Both the position numbers and the translations under genes were made by a program. The notes below the pieces were generated by a model, which saw nothing but the letters and a program-made list of their open reading frames with translations, did not search any database and was not told the DNA's origin. A stretch of DNA of 64,000 nucleotides, from positions 58,416-122,415 of the forward strand of contig JASBUN010000028.1 of NCBI GenBank assembly GCA_030147845.1, in the 5' to 3' direction. Below, piece by piece: positions 1-8,651 of the stretch. The stretch's first letter is position 1; each line of letters starts with the position of its first letter. The DNA is from Gammaproteobacteria bacterium. Lineage in GTDB: Bacteria; Pseudomonadota; Gammaproteobacteria; JASBUN01.

Positions 1-1
1 A

Positions 2-802
2 TTGCTCGGTAAAGAAGCGGTGATGGCACATACCGCTTCACCGGTATTCCGCGCCGCGCCGTACGTTGTGTTCAGCGCTACCTGGCTGGTCGCGGCGGTC
101 ATCCCGCTGGTGGCCTCACACCTGCCGAGCGCCGCCATGGCCGACGTCATCGTGTTGGTTGGCCTGCTGGCGCTGGCTCGCTTCGTGCTGGCGCTGGCCG
201 GCATGGATATCGGCACGACCTTCGGCGGCATGGGCTCGTCGCGTGAAATGTTGGTATCCGGTCTTGCCGAACCGGCGCTATTGATGGTGGTGTTCACGCT
301 AACCATGAGCGCACATACAACCAATCTTGCCAGTGTCATGGACTACATCGCCGGCGCCGGATTGTTGTTGCGGCCGTCGTTTCTATTCGCGCTCGGCGCG
401 CTGGTACTGGTGGCAGTGGCCGAGACCGGCCGTATTCCTATAGACAATCCCGCGGCTCATCTCGAACTGACCATGATCCACGAGGCCATGGTTCTCGAAT
501 ACAGCGGCATCAATTTGGGCCTGATGGAATGGGCCGCACAGATCAAACTGATGATCTACGGCACGTTGATCGCCAATGTGTTTTTCCCATGGGGAATCGC
601 CAGCGAACTTACACCGGTTGCATTGCTGATCGGCGTGATGGCGATCACGATCAAGCTCGCCTTGCTCGCGATCGCATTGGCGGTAACCGAAACGGTGTTG
701 GCAAAAATGCGCCTGTTCCGCGCACCCCTGTTTCTCAATGTCGCCTTCCTGTTGGCGTTGCTTGGTCTGCTCAGTCACGTAATTCTCGAGGTTGGCGCAT
801 GA
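2..802 (+). CDS. hyfC: Hydrogenase-4-like membrane subunit HyfC/HycD (NuoH family), 5' truncated
   Basis: This is the quinone-pocket membrane subunit of a complex I/group 4 hydrogenase-like enzyme. About seven hydrophobic segments are visible, and the stretch GRIPIDNPAAHLELTMIHEA (about residues 140-159) is the signature loop of the NuoH/HyfC family. The reading frame is open to the first base and begins in the conserved part that normally lies well inside the protein, so the true start is upstream of the window. The 3' end overlaps the next gene by four bases (ATGA), as expected for translational coupling. Four further genes of the same complex follow. HyfB, usually upstream, is presumably outside the window. 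Confidence 0.9.
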   Translation: MLGKEAVMAHTASPVFRAAPYVVFSATWLVAAVIPLVASHLPSAAMADVIVLVGLLALARFVLALAGMDIGTTFGGMGSSREMLVSGLAEPALLMVVFTLTMSAHTTNLASVMDYIAGAGLLLRPSFLFALGALVLVAVAETGRIPIDNPAAHLELTMIHEAMVLEYSGINLGLMEWAAQIKLMIYGTLIANVFFPWGIASELTPVALLIGVMAITIKLALLAIALAVTETVLAKMRLFRAPLFLNVAFLLALLGLLSHVILEVGA

Positions 803-1506
803 CACTGATGCATTTATCCCTGACTGAGCAGTCGGTGTTCGTGTTGGCGGCGCTGGTGCTGCTGTCGTCCTTCGCGCTGCTGGCGCAGACGCGCCTGTTA
901 TCGGCCGTTCATGCTTTTGCTTGGCAAGGCGCGCTAGTCGCTGCCGTTACCGCACTCATGGCAAGCGCCGGTGACGAACCACATCTGTATCTATCCGCCG
1001 CGCTCACGCTGACACTCAAGGCCTTACTGATTCCGTGGATGCTACATCGACTGATCCGCAGACTAGCTCTTGAACGCCACGTCGAAACGGTGCGACGCCC
1101 GGCGGTGATCACGCTTGCAGGCGCCGCCATCGTCGTCTTTTGCTACTGGGTGGTGCTACCTATCGCGCGCCTGGAACTGGCCGCTACACGCAACATCCTT
1201 GCTATCAGTCTATCGGTGGTATTGCTCGGTCTACTGATGATGGTCGCGCGGCGCCAGGCGGTTAGCCAAGTGATTGGTTTCATGTCGATGGAGAATGGTC
1301 TGTTTCTAGCAGCAGCAGCCGCCACCGGCGGCATGCCGTTAGTAGTCGAACTCGGCGTCGCCTTCGACGTACTGGTCGCGGCCGTGTTGTTTGGCGTATT
1401 CTTTCTGCAAATCCGTGACAGCATCGATTCGCTGGATGTGGATCGCCTCAACCGCCTAACCGAAACCGATACCACGACCGTACCGGGAACGGAAGCGCGA
1501 CCATGA
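799..1506 (+). CDS. hyfE: Hydrogenase-4-like membrane subunit HyfE (NuoK-like)
   Basis: The 235-residue membrane protein has around six to seven hydrophobic helices and a charged C-terminal tail. HyfE/HycP proteins carry a NuoK-like fold in their C-terminal half. The segment RRQAVSQVIGFMSMENGLFL near residue 150 fits the family's conserved Glu-containing helix (GxxxxENG). The start is chosen at the ATG that overlaps the stop of hyfC by four bases. An in-frame upstream extension would lie wholly inside hyfC and is unlikely. The gene overlaps hyfF by four bases at its 3' end, so the operon is tightly packed. Confidence 0.88.
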   Translation: MTLMHLSLTEQSVFVLAALVLLSSFALLAQTRLLSAVHAFAWQGALVAAVTALMASAGDEPHLYLSAALTLTLKALLIPWMLHRLIRRLALERHVETVRRPAVITLAGAAIVVFCYWVVLPIARLELAATRNILAISLSVVLLGLLMMVARRQAVSQVIGFMSMENGLFLAAAAATGGMPLVVELGVAFDVLVAAVLFGVFFLQIRDSIDSLDVDRLNRLTETDTTTVPGTEARP

Positions 1507-2975
1507 TTGCCCTGCTCGTGGCTGTGTTCACCCCCGCCCTCGGCGCCGCGCTACTGGCGGTGTTGCCGAATCTCACTCTGGCCGGCTGGCTGAATGTGGC
1601 GCTGGCAGCAACCAGCGTCGGCGGCGCTGTTACCCTAGCCGTGGAAATCCTGAATAGCGGGGCGCTGACCGCACACGGTTTCCATATTGACGCATTCAAC
1701 ATCTACTTAGTGGTGCTAACCGCCTTCATCGGCTTGACCACAGCTATTTTTTCGCGCCCCTACATGTCCCACGTATGCCAATCGGGGCGCGTGTCGCGCA
1801 CTCACATGCGGCTGTATCACGCCATGTTTCAGGGCTTCATGTTCACTATGCTGGTAGCTCTAACCACCAATAACCTGGGTGTACTTTGGGTAGCAGTGGA
1901 AGGTGCAACCCTGGCGACCGTGCTGTTGGTGTCCCTGTATCGCACGCCCGAAGCAGTGGAAGCGGCATGGAAATATTTTATCCTGTGCGGCGTCGGTATC
2001 GCGCAGGCATTGTTTGGCACGGTATTGGTCTATTTCGCCGCTCAGCACGCTCTGCCCGATCCGTCCGCGGGACTGACCTGGACTACGTTGCACGCACACG
2101 CCGCGCAATTGCATCCGACCGTCATGTCTATCGCATTTGTATTTTTGCTGGTTGGCTACGGCACCAAAGTCGGCCTGGTGCCACTGCACAATTGGCTGCC
2201 CGATGCGCATTCGGAAGGCCCGACACCGATGTCCGCAGTGCTATCCGGCCTACTGCTCAACATCGGCTTGTATGCCATTGTGCGGTTGAAAATGCTCACT
2301 GACGGTGCACTCGCACAAGGCACTAATCCGCACTTGGCCGGCCAGCTGATGATGGGATTCGGTCTGCTGTCGTTTGTCGTCGCCGGCCTGTTCCTGCACC
2401 GCCAACGCGACATAAAACGCATGTTCAGTTATTCATCCATTGAGCACATGGGTCTGATGACTTTCGCGTTTGGTATCGGCGGCCCTTTGGCCACCTTCGG
2501 CGCGCTGTTGCACATGCTGGTGCATTCGCTGACCAAATCAGCCATCTTTGTTACCGTCGGCCATGCCACGCACGTCGCCGGCACCCAGGCCATCGATCAC
2601 ATTCGCGGACTCATCCGCACCCAACCGGCGGTCGGCTGGGGCCTGCTGATCGGTGTGGTCGCCATTTCGGGCTTTCCGCCGTTTGGGGTATTCACCAGCG
2701 AATTCCTACTGCTCAGCGCCACCATGCAGTACTGGCCTTGGCTTACACCGATCCTGCTTACCGGCCTGGTGATCGCCTTCGCGGGCCTATTTCGTCACCT
2801 ACAGCCGATGGTCTACGGCGCGGCGCCCATCGAACAGCGCGCCGTGCGCGCCAACATGTTACCGGTGGCGCTGCATCTTGGGCTGGTATTGTGGTTGGGC
2901 CTGGCCATTCCCGGATTTCTGTCGCGCTGGTTGGACCAAGCCACGCAACTCATTGCCGGGAGCCATTTGCTGTGA
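1503..2975 (+). CDS. hyfF: Hydrogenase-4-like antiporter subunit HyfF (NuoL/M/N family)
   Basis: The 490-residue polytopic protein belongs to the proton-translocating antiporter-like subunits of complex I and group 4 hydrogenases. The family hallmark is GLVPLHNWLPDAHSEGPTPM near residue 225, followed by a region with conserved Lys and His (GLFLHRQRDIKRMFSYSSIEHMG). At least a dozen hydrophobic segments can be counted. In the complex this subunit would couple electron transfer in the peripheral arm to ion translocation. It overlaps hyfE and hyfG by four bases each. Confidence 0.92.
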   Translation: MIALLVAVFTPALGAALLAVLPNLTLAGWLNVALAATSVGGAVTLAVEILNSGALTAHGFHIDAFNIYLVVLTAFIGLTTAIFSRPYMSHVCQSGRVSRTHMRLYHAMFQGFMFTMLVALTTNNLGVLWVAVEGATLATVLLVSLYRTPEAVEAAWKYFILCGVGIAQALFGTVLVYFAAQHALPDPSAGLTWTTLHAHAAQLHPTVMSIAFVFLLVGYGTKVGLVPLHNWLPDAHSEGPTPMSAVLSGLLLNIGLYAIVRLKMLTDGALAQGTNPHLAGQLMMGFGLLSFVVAGLFLHRQRDIKRMFSYSSIEHMGLMTFAFGIGGPLATFGALLHMLVHSLTKSAIFVTVGHATHVAGTQAIDHIRGLIRTQPAVGWGLLIGVVAISGFPPFGVFTSEFLLLSATMQYWPWLTPILLTGLVIAFAGLFRHLQPMVYGAAPIEQRAVRANMLPVALHLGLVLWLGLAIPGFLSRWLDQATQLIAGSHLL

Positions 2976-4576
2976 GCGGCGAGACATTCCCCCGCGAACC
3001 GTTCGCCTGGCTGTCGGGCTACCTGGCAAGCCTGCGCGATCAGCACGTGCTGGTACACGATCAGACCGCGCAACCGCTTGCACCAGCACGTGTGCTGGAA
3101 ATCGACGCCGAGGACTGGGGCAAAGCGGCCAGCGTTGCAGCCACGGCTGGATTACGCTGGGCAGCATGCTGGGGCGACCATATCGGTGACGAACTGGTGC
3201 TGCGGGCGGTACTGGAGACTGCCGGCGATTACATCGTGCTACGGACCGTCGTACCCTTGGGCAAACCGGTGTTACCTTCGCATACACCGCACTTCGCCGC
3301 TGCCAATCATATGGAGCGGCACACGCAGGACCTGCTTGGCGTGGCCTTCTTGGATCATCCTGACAGCCGCCGTTGGATCCGGCATCGGGCGTGGCCCGAC
3401 ACCGATCATCCATTGCGCCGAAGCTTCTCGGGCCGCGGTAAAACACAGGCCTCGACACCCGCCGATGCCAACTACCGGTTCGAAAAAATACAAGGCAGTG
3501 GTGTGGTGGAGATCGCCGTGGGTCCGGTGCACGCCGGCATCATTGAGCCGGGGCATTTTCGTTTTCAAGCCGTCGGCGAGCAAATTCTACGCCTGGAGAC
3601 TCGCCTCGGTTATACACACAAAGGCATTGAGAAAATCGCCGTCGGCCGCGATCCGGACGCCCTCGCCCGCCTAGCCGCGCGCGTCTCGGGCGACTGCACC
3701 GTGGGCCACACTTGGGCCGCCTGCCAAGCTCTCGAGCGCGCCAGCGCTTGTCAGGTGCCAGAACGAGCGCTGATCCTGCGCGCGTTGATGGCCGAGCGCG
3801 AACGCGTCGCCAATCATTTGGGCGACATCGGTGCGATTGGCAGTGACGTCGGCTTTGCCTTTGCTCATTGTCAGCTCTCACGGTTACGCGAATACTGGCA
3901 ACGGCGCAACGACGAACTATTCGGCCATCGGCTGCTAATGGATCGCGTCATCCCGGGAGGCGTAGCCGTGGATCTCGATGCCGCCGCGGTACGGCTGCTG
4001 CACACCGACCACGTTACGTTGCGTCGTGAACTGGCGGTGTTATTCGATATTCTCGACGATCACCCGTCGCTAGACGACCGCCTGCTGACGACTGGCTATC
4101 TCGCCCCCGACCACGCCCGCAACCTGGGCGTGGTCGGCTTCGTCGGCCGCGCCTCAGGGCAAGGTTTCGACTTACGTCGCGACCAACCGTATGCGCCCTA
4201 CGATAGGTTCGAGATTCCGGTACCGCTGTACTCGGACGGTGATGTCGCCGCGCGCATGCGCGTACGCATGGACGAAGTCTACATTGCACTGAATCTCATG
4301 GATCAGATGCTTGACGCGCTACCAGGCGGAGTCACGCGAAATGTGTTGTTGCCGGCCGCTGACGCCGAGGGATTAGGCTGCGTAGAAAGCTGGCGCGGGG
4401 AGATCATCAGCTATGTGCGACTGGGCCCGGATCGGAGAGTCGCGCGTTTCTTTCCGCGTGATCCTTCATGGCTCATATGGCCAACCATGGAACAGCTCAT
4501 CGCCGGTAACATTGTTCCGGATTTTCCGGTCTGCAATAAATCCATCAACGCTTCCTATTCCGGTCATGATCTGTAA
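2972..4576 (+). CDS. hyfG: Hydrogenase large-subunit-like protein HyfG/HycE (NuoC-NuoD fusion) lacking the NiFe site
   Basis: The 534-residue protein fuses a NuoC-like domain (about residues 1-160) to a NuoD/hydrogenase large-subunit domain (about 165-534). A GTG start overlapping the hyfF stop is chosen, because the earlier in-frame codons lie inside hyfF. True group 4 hydrogenases bind NiFe through two CxxC motifs. Here the first reads RVSGDC, with Ser239 in place of the first Cys and Cys242 kept. The C-terminal DPCxxC region is replaced by DFPVCNKSINASYSGHDL with a single Cys521. The protein should therefore not bind a NiFe centre. Similar ligand-less large subunits are known in formate-hydrogenlyase-like loci, for example in mycobacteria. 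The electron donor or substrate is unknown. Confidence 0.88.
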   Translation: MSGETFPREPFAWLSGYLASLRDQHVLVHDQTAQPLAPARVLEIDAEDWGKAASVAATAGLRWAACWGDHIGDELVLRAVLETAGDYIVLRTVVPLGKPVLPSHTPHFAAANHMERHTQDLLGVAFLDHPDSRRWIRHRAWPDTDHPLRRSFSGRGKTQASTPADANYRFEKIQGSGVVEIAVGPVHAGIIEPGHFRFQAVGEQILRLETRLGYTHKGIEKIAVGRDPDALARLAARVSGDCTVGHTWAACQALERASACQVPERALILRALMAERERVANHLGDIGAIGSDVGFAFAHCQLSRLREYWQRRNDELFGHRLLMDRVIPGGVAVDLDAAAVRLLHTDHVTLRRELAVLFDILDDHPSLDDRLLTTGYLAPDHARNLGVVGFVGRASGQGFDLRRDQPYAPYDRFEIPVPLYSDGDVAARMRVRMDEVYIALNLMDQMLDALPGGVTRNVLLPAADAEGLGCVESWRGEIISYVRLGPDRRVARFFPRDPSWLIWPTMEQLIAGNIVPDFPVCNKSINASYSGHDL

Positions 4577-4585
4577 GGGCGCGAC

Positions 4586-5113
4586 ATGCTAAGGATACTC
4601 AACAAAATTTTGCGCACCGGCATGGTCAGCGAAAGTATTCCTAGCGAAGACGACGAGCTGGAACGCCTCGGCATTTCCGTAAAGCGATGTTTGCAGTTGC
4701 GCTTTGGCCGCAGTCTCGCTATCCGCCAAGTCGACGCCGGCTCATGCAATGGTTGCGAGTTGGAGATTCACGCGCTGACCAACGCATATTACGACATTGA
4801 ACGCTTCGGCGTGCATTTTGTCGCCTCGCCGCGCCATGCCGACGCGTTACTGGTTACCGGACCCGTGTCTCGGCACATGGAGGCGGCGCTCAAGCGCGCC
4901 TATGTGGCGATGCCGTCGCCAAAGCTGGTAATCGCCGCGGGTCAATGCGCGTGCAACGGTGGCGAATTCGGTGTTTCGTACGCAAGTTGCGGCGCGGTTG
5001 CCAACGTCATACCGGTCGACGTCGCCGTACCGGGCTGTCCGCCGACGCCCTTGACCCTATTGCAGGGTATTCTAGCCGCCGCTGGCGCCAGAAAAGCGAC
5101 CGCGCGGCGCTGA
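4586..5113 (+). CDS. hyfI: Hydrogenase small-subunit-like protein HyfI/HycG (NuoB family, 4Fe-4S)
   Basis: The 175-residue protein is the NuoB-like subunit that holds the terminal 4Fe-4S (N2-type) cluster. The four expected cysteines are present: Cys54 and Cys57 in GSCNGCE, Cys121 in GQCACNGG and Cys151 in VPGCPPTP. It lies nine bases after hyfG and closes the operon. The contrast is notable: the iron-sulfur site is intact here while the metal site of the partner large subunit is gone. This favours a complex that still moves electrons, for example to quinone, but does not evolve hydrogen. Confidence 0.9.
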   Translation: MLRILNKILRTGMVSESIPSEDDELERLGISVKRCLQLRFGRSLAIRQVDAGSCNGCELEIHALTNAYYDIERFGVHFVASPRHADALLVTGPVSRHMEAALKRAYVAMPSPKLVIAAGQCACNGGEFGVSYASCGAVANVIPVDVAVPGCPPTPLTLLQGILAAAGARKATARR

Positions 5114-5125
5114 TGACGGCGCGCG

Positions 5126-6304
5126 TCAATCCGGCGTCGCGGTCGCGGGTTGTAGCTGCCACATGCCGCGCATGGCCCACAGGCCCAACACGGGGCCCGG
5201 CAGCAACAGCCAGGCGACCTGCATGTGCAGCGGCTGCCACAACATAGTGGTCAACTCGATCGAGACCACGGAAATCGCAAAGCCGAAACTGTTCATCAAT
5301 GCCAACGCGCTGCCGACCTGCTCGCGCGGACAAGCTTGCGCCGCCAAGGCCGAGAATTGCGGTGAATCCGCCGCCACCAGCACGCCCCAAACCAACATTA
5401 GCGCGAATATGAGATCATGCGAAATCGTCTGCATGAGCGGGAACAGCAAACAGATCAGGCCGGACCCCGCCAGCGCAACGGTCGCCACGCGCGCACTGCC
5501 CCAGCGGTGGCTGAGCGTACCGCCGTAGACACAGCCGAGCGCGCCGGCGGCGAAAATCAAAAACGCGCCGAGATACACTGCCGAGCCACCGGAGGTGACG
5601 TCGAGTCGCGCGATCATCAGAGGCATGACCGCCCAGAATGCATATACCTCCCACATATGACCGAAATATCCGAACGCCGCGGCGCGAAAGCCAGGCTCAC
5701 GAAAAGCGCGCAATACTCCGCCCCACTGCAAGCGCCGCGCACTGCCGTGATGCGGTCCGTCGCCCAGGCGCGCGACCAGGACGGCGGCAATCAGCGCCAG
5801 GACCGAGGCGCTTAGAATAACGCCTTGCCAGGTCGGCGAAACGCCGGTTCCGCGTACAAAATGGGGCACCCCGCTGCCCAGCACCAACATGCCGACCAGC
5901 CAACCGAGTACGCTGCCGGCCTTGTCCGGCGCCCAACTAACGACCAATTTCATGCCAATGGGGTAAATACCGGCCAAGGCGATGCCGGTGAGAAAACGAA
6001 ACAGCAGGGCCGGCAACAAGCCACCTGCGGTGCTCGCCAAGCCGGCGTTGGCGAGCGCGCCACCAACGGCGCAGACGGCGAAAATGCGGCTGGCCGAGTA
6101 ACGATCGGCGAGGCCCGAGAGCGCAAACAACAACGTGCCGGCAATGAAGCCAAGCTGCACTGCGCTGGTGAGATAACCGAGTTCGACCGCGGTCATCCCC
6201 CATGCATGGTGCAAGGCGTCAGCAACGGCGTTGGCGCTGAACCACAACGATGTACCGAACAGTTCGGCAACGACAATAATGGCTACGGCAAAACGTGGTG
6301 GCAT
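5126..6304 (-). CDS. Major facilitator superfamily transporter
   Basis: The 392-residue protein has about twelve hydrophobic helices and an MFS-type loop between helices 2 and 3 (SGLADRYSASRIFA). The pattern GIALAGIYPIGMKLVVSW resembles the helix 4-5 region of MFS exporters. The substrate cannot be told from sequence. The gene runs toward the hyf operon and ends 12 bases from hyfI, with no visible terminator between them. It has no obvious operon partner. Confidence 0.85.
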   Translation of the reverse strand: MPPRFAVAIIVVAELFGTSLWFSANAVADALHHAWGMTAVELGYLTSAVQLGFIAGTLLFALSGLADRYSASRIFAVCAVGGALANAGLASTAGGLLPALLFRFLTGIALAGIYPIGMKLVVSWAPDKAGSVLGWLVGMLVLGSGVPHFVRGTGVSPTWQGVILSASVLALIAAVLVARLGDGPHHGSARRLQWGGVLRAFREPGFRAAAFGYFGHMWEVYAFWAVMPLMIARLDVTSGGSAVYLGAFLIFAAGALGCVYGGTLSHRWGSARVATVALAGSGLICLLFPLMQTISHDLIFALMLVWGVLVAADSPQFSALAAQACPREQVGSALALMNSFGFAISVVSIELTTMLWQPLHMQVAWLLLPGPVLGLWAMRGMWQLQPATATPD

Positions 6305-6840
6305 GGCGCTCTCAATGTTTGCGTTATTGTATCGGTTGCGAGCCGCGCCCGTCGCAGCATTTTGTCGCGCCGCCGCACCCCCTGGCGAAGCGCCGACAAT
6401 CTGCTTGAATTAGATGGAGTAGGGGTTCGCATGCCGACCTCTAGCCGTGGTGATGGCGCGACCCTAAGCCTTATTGGGCGAATATCCGCTCTCCTGGTCG
6501 GGCTAGGCATGGGGGGCGTGTTGCGCGACGCGCGCTCGTGGATCATGCGGAGGCCCGAGTTGCTGCGCAGTATTGGGGCGGGACACGAGCCGTGATTGTG
6601 CCGCGATTATGCAAGCAGGCGATAGCCGCGACCAGCAAGGCTGGCGCCTTTACCGGCGATGCTCGCGCCATTCGCCCGCGCTCCCTACGCTTAGCTCGCG
6701 ACAGGCTCCCGTTTTTATTTGGCCGGCGTTGGCCGGCGGCGGAACCTGTCTGCTTCCGCCAACCGCAACGGCGCCGATTCAGCGCACGAATTATCCGCGG
6801 TATAAAGCCGCGACGGTTATTCAATCAGGAGATTACAACC
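6305..6840. other. Intergenic region upstream of the YqjD-like cassette
   Basis: This stretch separates the divergent MFS gene and the membrane cassette and must hold both promoters. I see no protein-like reading frame. A Shine-Dalgarno AGGAG lies just before the downstream gene at 6828-6832. No operator or terminator could be supported. Confidence 0.5.
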
Positions 6841-7167
6841 ATGGCAGAGAACGACTCAATACGTAATGAACTCAACGCCCTTCGATCGGACTTCGCCAAA
6901 TTACAGAGCGACATCACGGCCCTCGCAGGCACACTCAAAGACGCCGGCGCCGCGCGCGCGCACGACGCCCGTGAGTCCATTGAAGAGGAATTGCGACGCC
7001 GTCGCGACTATATGCGCGAACGCCTGCATGAGGCCAAGGAAACCGGCCGTCGCGCCGCCGGCCGCGCCGAAGATGAAATTTCGGACCATCCATGGACCAG
7101 CGTTGCGGCGGCGTTTGGCGTCGGCTTCGTGCTCGCCAAACTGATGCAGATCGGGGGCCGAAACTGA
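6841..7167 (+). CDS. DUF883 family (ElaB/YqjD-like) membrane-anchored protein
   Basis: The 108-residue protein has an N-terminal helical, charged region rich in Glu, Arg and Ala. It ends with one hydrophobic segment (SDHPWTSVAAAFGVGFVLAK). This layout is typical of ElaB/YqjD/YgaM proteins, which in Escherichia coli are inner-membrane proteins linked to ribosomes in stationary phase. The start is preceded by AGGAG at good spacing, and a longer upstream extension is not protein-like. It is the first gene of a three-gene cassette matching the yqjD-yqjE-yqjK order. Confidence 0.85.
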   Translation: MAENDSIRNELNALRSDFAKLQSDITALAGTLKDAGAARAHDARESIEEELRRRRDYMRERLHEAKETGRRAAGRAEDEISDHPWTSVAAAFGVGFVLAKLMQIGGRN

Positions 7168-7439
7168 ATCTCATTGCCGAGGCGATTATCGCCGTCGCCG
7201 AGCTGGTCGAGGCCGAGGGCCGCATTCTGCGGCGCTCGGTCGCCCGCCTGGGCTGGAGTCTATTGTTGTTGGCGCTGGCCGGTTTGAGCAGCGCGATCGG
7301 CTTGACTCTTTGTTTGTGGGCGCTTTACCGCTATCTGCGTTGGATCACCGAGCCGGCTACCGCGGGGCTGTTAGTCGGCTTGCTGGCTCTCATGATTGCC
7401 GGAGGTCTGATATGGGCTTCAAGACGACTGACGCGCTGA
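7092..7439 (+). CDS. YqjE-like/phage holin family membrane protein
   Basis: The protein has an amphipathic N-terminal part and two hydrophobic helices (about residues 50-75 and 85-108), as in the YqjE (holin superfamily III) family. The first ATG would overlap the DUF883 gene by 76 bases and give an N-terminus unlike the family. No ATG, GTG or TTG lies in frame after it. A CTG at 7164 would produce a four-base overlap with the upstream stop and a family-like N-terminus, so the true start is uncertain. It is the second gene of the cassette. Confidence 0.72.
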   Translation: MDQRCGGVWRRLRARQTDADRGPKLNLIAEAIIAVAELVEAEGRILRRSVARLGWSLLLLALAGLSSAIGLTLCLWALYRYLRWITEPATAGLLVGLLALMIAGGLIWASRRLTR

Positions 7440-7627
7440 GACTGGAATTAGCCAAAGACCAGTTGCGCGTTGCGGTCGGCGACCTGAGCGTACAGGCGTG
7501 GGTCAGGCGACGTCCGGCACAGGCATTGCTTAGCGCCATGGTCGCCGGCATGGTGTTCGGCGGTCACCCGGAGCGCAGTGCGGCGGTGCTGAAAAACTTG
7601 CTGTTCGAATTCCTGCGCCGGCGCTGA
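7412..7627 (+). CDS. Small YqjK-like protein, third gene of the cassette
   Basis: The 71-residue basic protein begins MGFKTTDALRLELAKDQLRV. Its middle is weakly hydrophobic (AQALLSAMVAGMVFGG) and its tail is arginine-rich. The start at 7412 is preceded by GGAGG at ideal spacing and overlaps the end of the YqjE-like gene by 28 bases. Position and size match yqjK, but sequence similarity is too weak to assign a function. The gene is followed by a convergent hydrolase gene. Confidence 0.65.
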   Translation: MGFKTTDALRLELAKDQLRVAVGDLSVQAWVRRRPAQALLSAMVAGMVFGGHPERSAAVLKNLLFEFLRRR

Positions 7628-7673
7628 TACGGCTTGGACGTTGGTTAACGCGCCGACGTAGGCGAGAAACCGC

Positions 7674-8528
7674 TTAGCGGCGCAATGTTCGGCCGCGGAA
7701 AACCAGCGTCTCACCGGGCTTCATGACGCGCACTTTTATACCTTCGCGCTCGACGTCCTTGACGAATTGCGTCGGGTCCTGCGTCAACACCGGGAAGGTT
7801 TTGTAGTGGTGAGGAATGACTAACTTGGCGCGTACCGCCTTGGCGGCGCGTGCGGCCATGGCCGGCTCCATGCCGAAATGGCCGCCGATATTGATCAGCC
7901 CGACATCCGGATGGTATTGCTCGCCGATCAGTTTCATGTCACTGAAGTAGGCGGTATCGCCGGTATCGTAGATGGTTGGTCCATGTTTGATTTTGATGAC
8001 GAAACCGGCCGCCGTCCCACCATACACCACAGCCGGCTGGTCGGGCCCCGCCTTCGGGTTGCGCAAACCGCTGGAATGGATCGCCGGCGTCATGGCCACC
8101 GTCACCTCGCCGTTGGCGATCTTGATCTCGCCGCCGATGTTCATCAGCGAGTCGAAGCCCATTTGATCCTTGGGATAACCGAGTAGCTTGGCCATATTGG
8201 CGCCCAGCTCGTAATTGGTCACCAAACGCGCGCCGGTTTTCTTGGCTAGCGGCACGGCATCGCCGACGTGATCGAAATGGCCGTGCGTAATGAGGATGTA
8301 GTCGACTTTATCGATGCCGGCCAGGGCGTCTTTGCCTTTGCCGGCGGCCGGGTTCATCGGATTGTTAAACCAGGGATCGATGACCAAAACGTGGCCTTGC
8401 GGCGTAATGATGCGGAACGTGGCGTGCCCGTACCAAGTCAATTGGGTTTCATTGCCGGCGGCCCATGCCGGGCCAACCGTGAGCAGCGCCAATGCTGCCA
8501 GAACAAATCCGAGTAATCGTGTGCGCAT
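7674..8528 (-). CDS. Secreted metal-dependent hydrolase, UPF0173/metallo-beta-lactamase fold
   Basis: The 284-residue protein opens with a clear signal peptide (cleavage near WAAG, residues 21-25). A metallo-beta-lactamase-like domain follows, with the metal motif THGHFDHVGD near residue 85. Further metal-ligand candidates are His146 in AIHSSGL, Asp in YDTGDTAYF and the late His pair VIPHHYKTF. The overall pattern matches UPF0173 (UlaG-like) hydrolases, which are usually cytoplasmic, so the signal peptide is a variation. The substrate is unknown. Confidence 0.85.
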   Translation of the reverse strand: MRTRLLGFVLAALALLTVGPAWAAGNETQLTWYGHATFRIITPQGHVLVIDPWFNNPMNPAAGKGKDALAGIDKVDYILITHGHFDHVGDAVPLAKKTGARLVTNYELGANMAKLLGYPKDQMGFDSLMNIGGEIKIANGEVTVAMTPAIHSSGLRNPKAGPDQPAVVYGGTAAGFVIKIKHGPTIYDTGDTAYFSDMKLIGEQYHPDVGLINIGGHFGMEPAMAARAAKAVRAKLVIPHHYKTFPVLTQDPTQFVKDVEREGIKVRVMKPGETLVFRGRTLRR

Positions 8529-8651
8529 CGTTACGGCCCTTAGTTATCCATTGTGCGGCAAGAGTATAGCCTACAAGCGCAGTGGTTGCGCCGCTGCGCA
8601 ACCGCCACGAGCAGTCATCGCCGACATTGCGGATGCAATGCCGGGCGGCGG

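Noticed and set aside
383..805. 140-codon minus-strand reading frame opposite hyfC
   Set aside because: It is antisense to a well-supported conserved gene and rich in Gln, His and Arg without any domain pattern.
5825..6595. 256-codon plus-strand reading frame opposite the MFS gene
   Set aside because: It mirrors the codon structure of the MFS gene, and its translation has no hydrophobic core or known motif.
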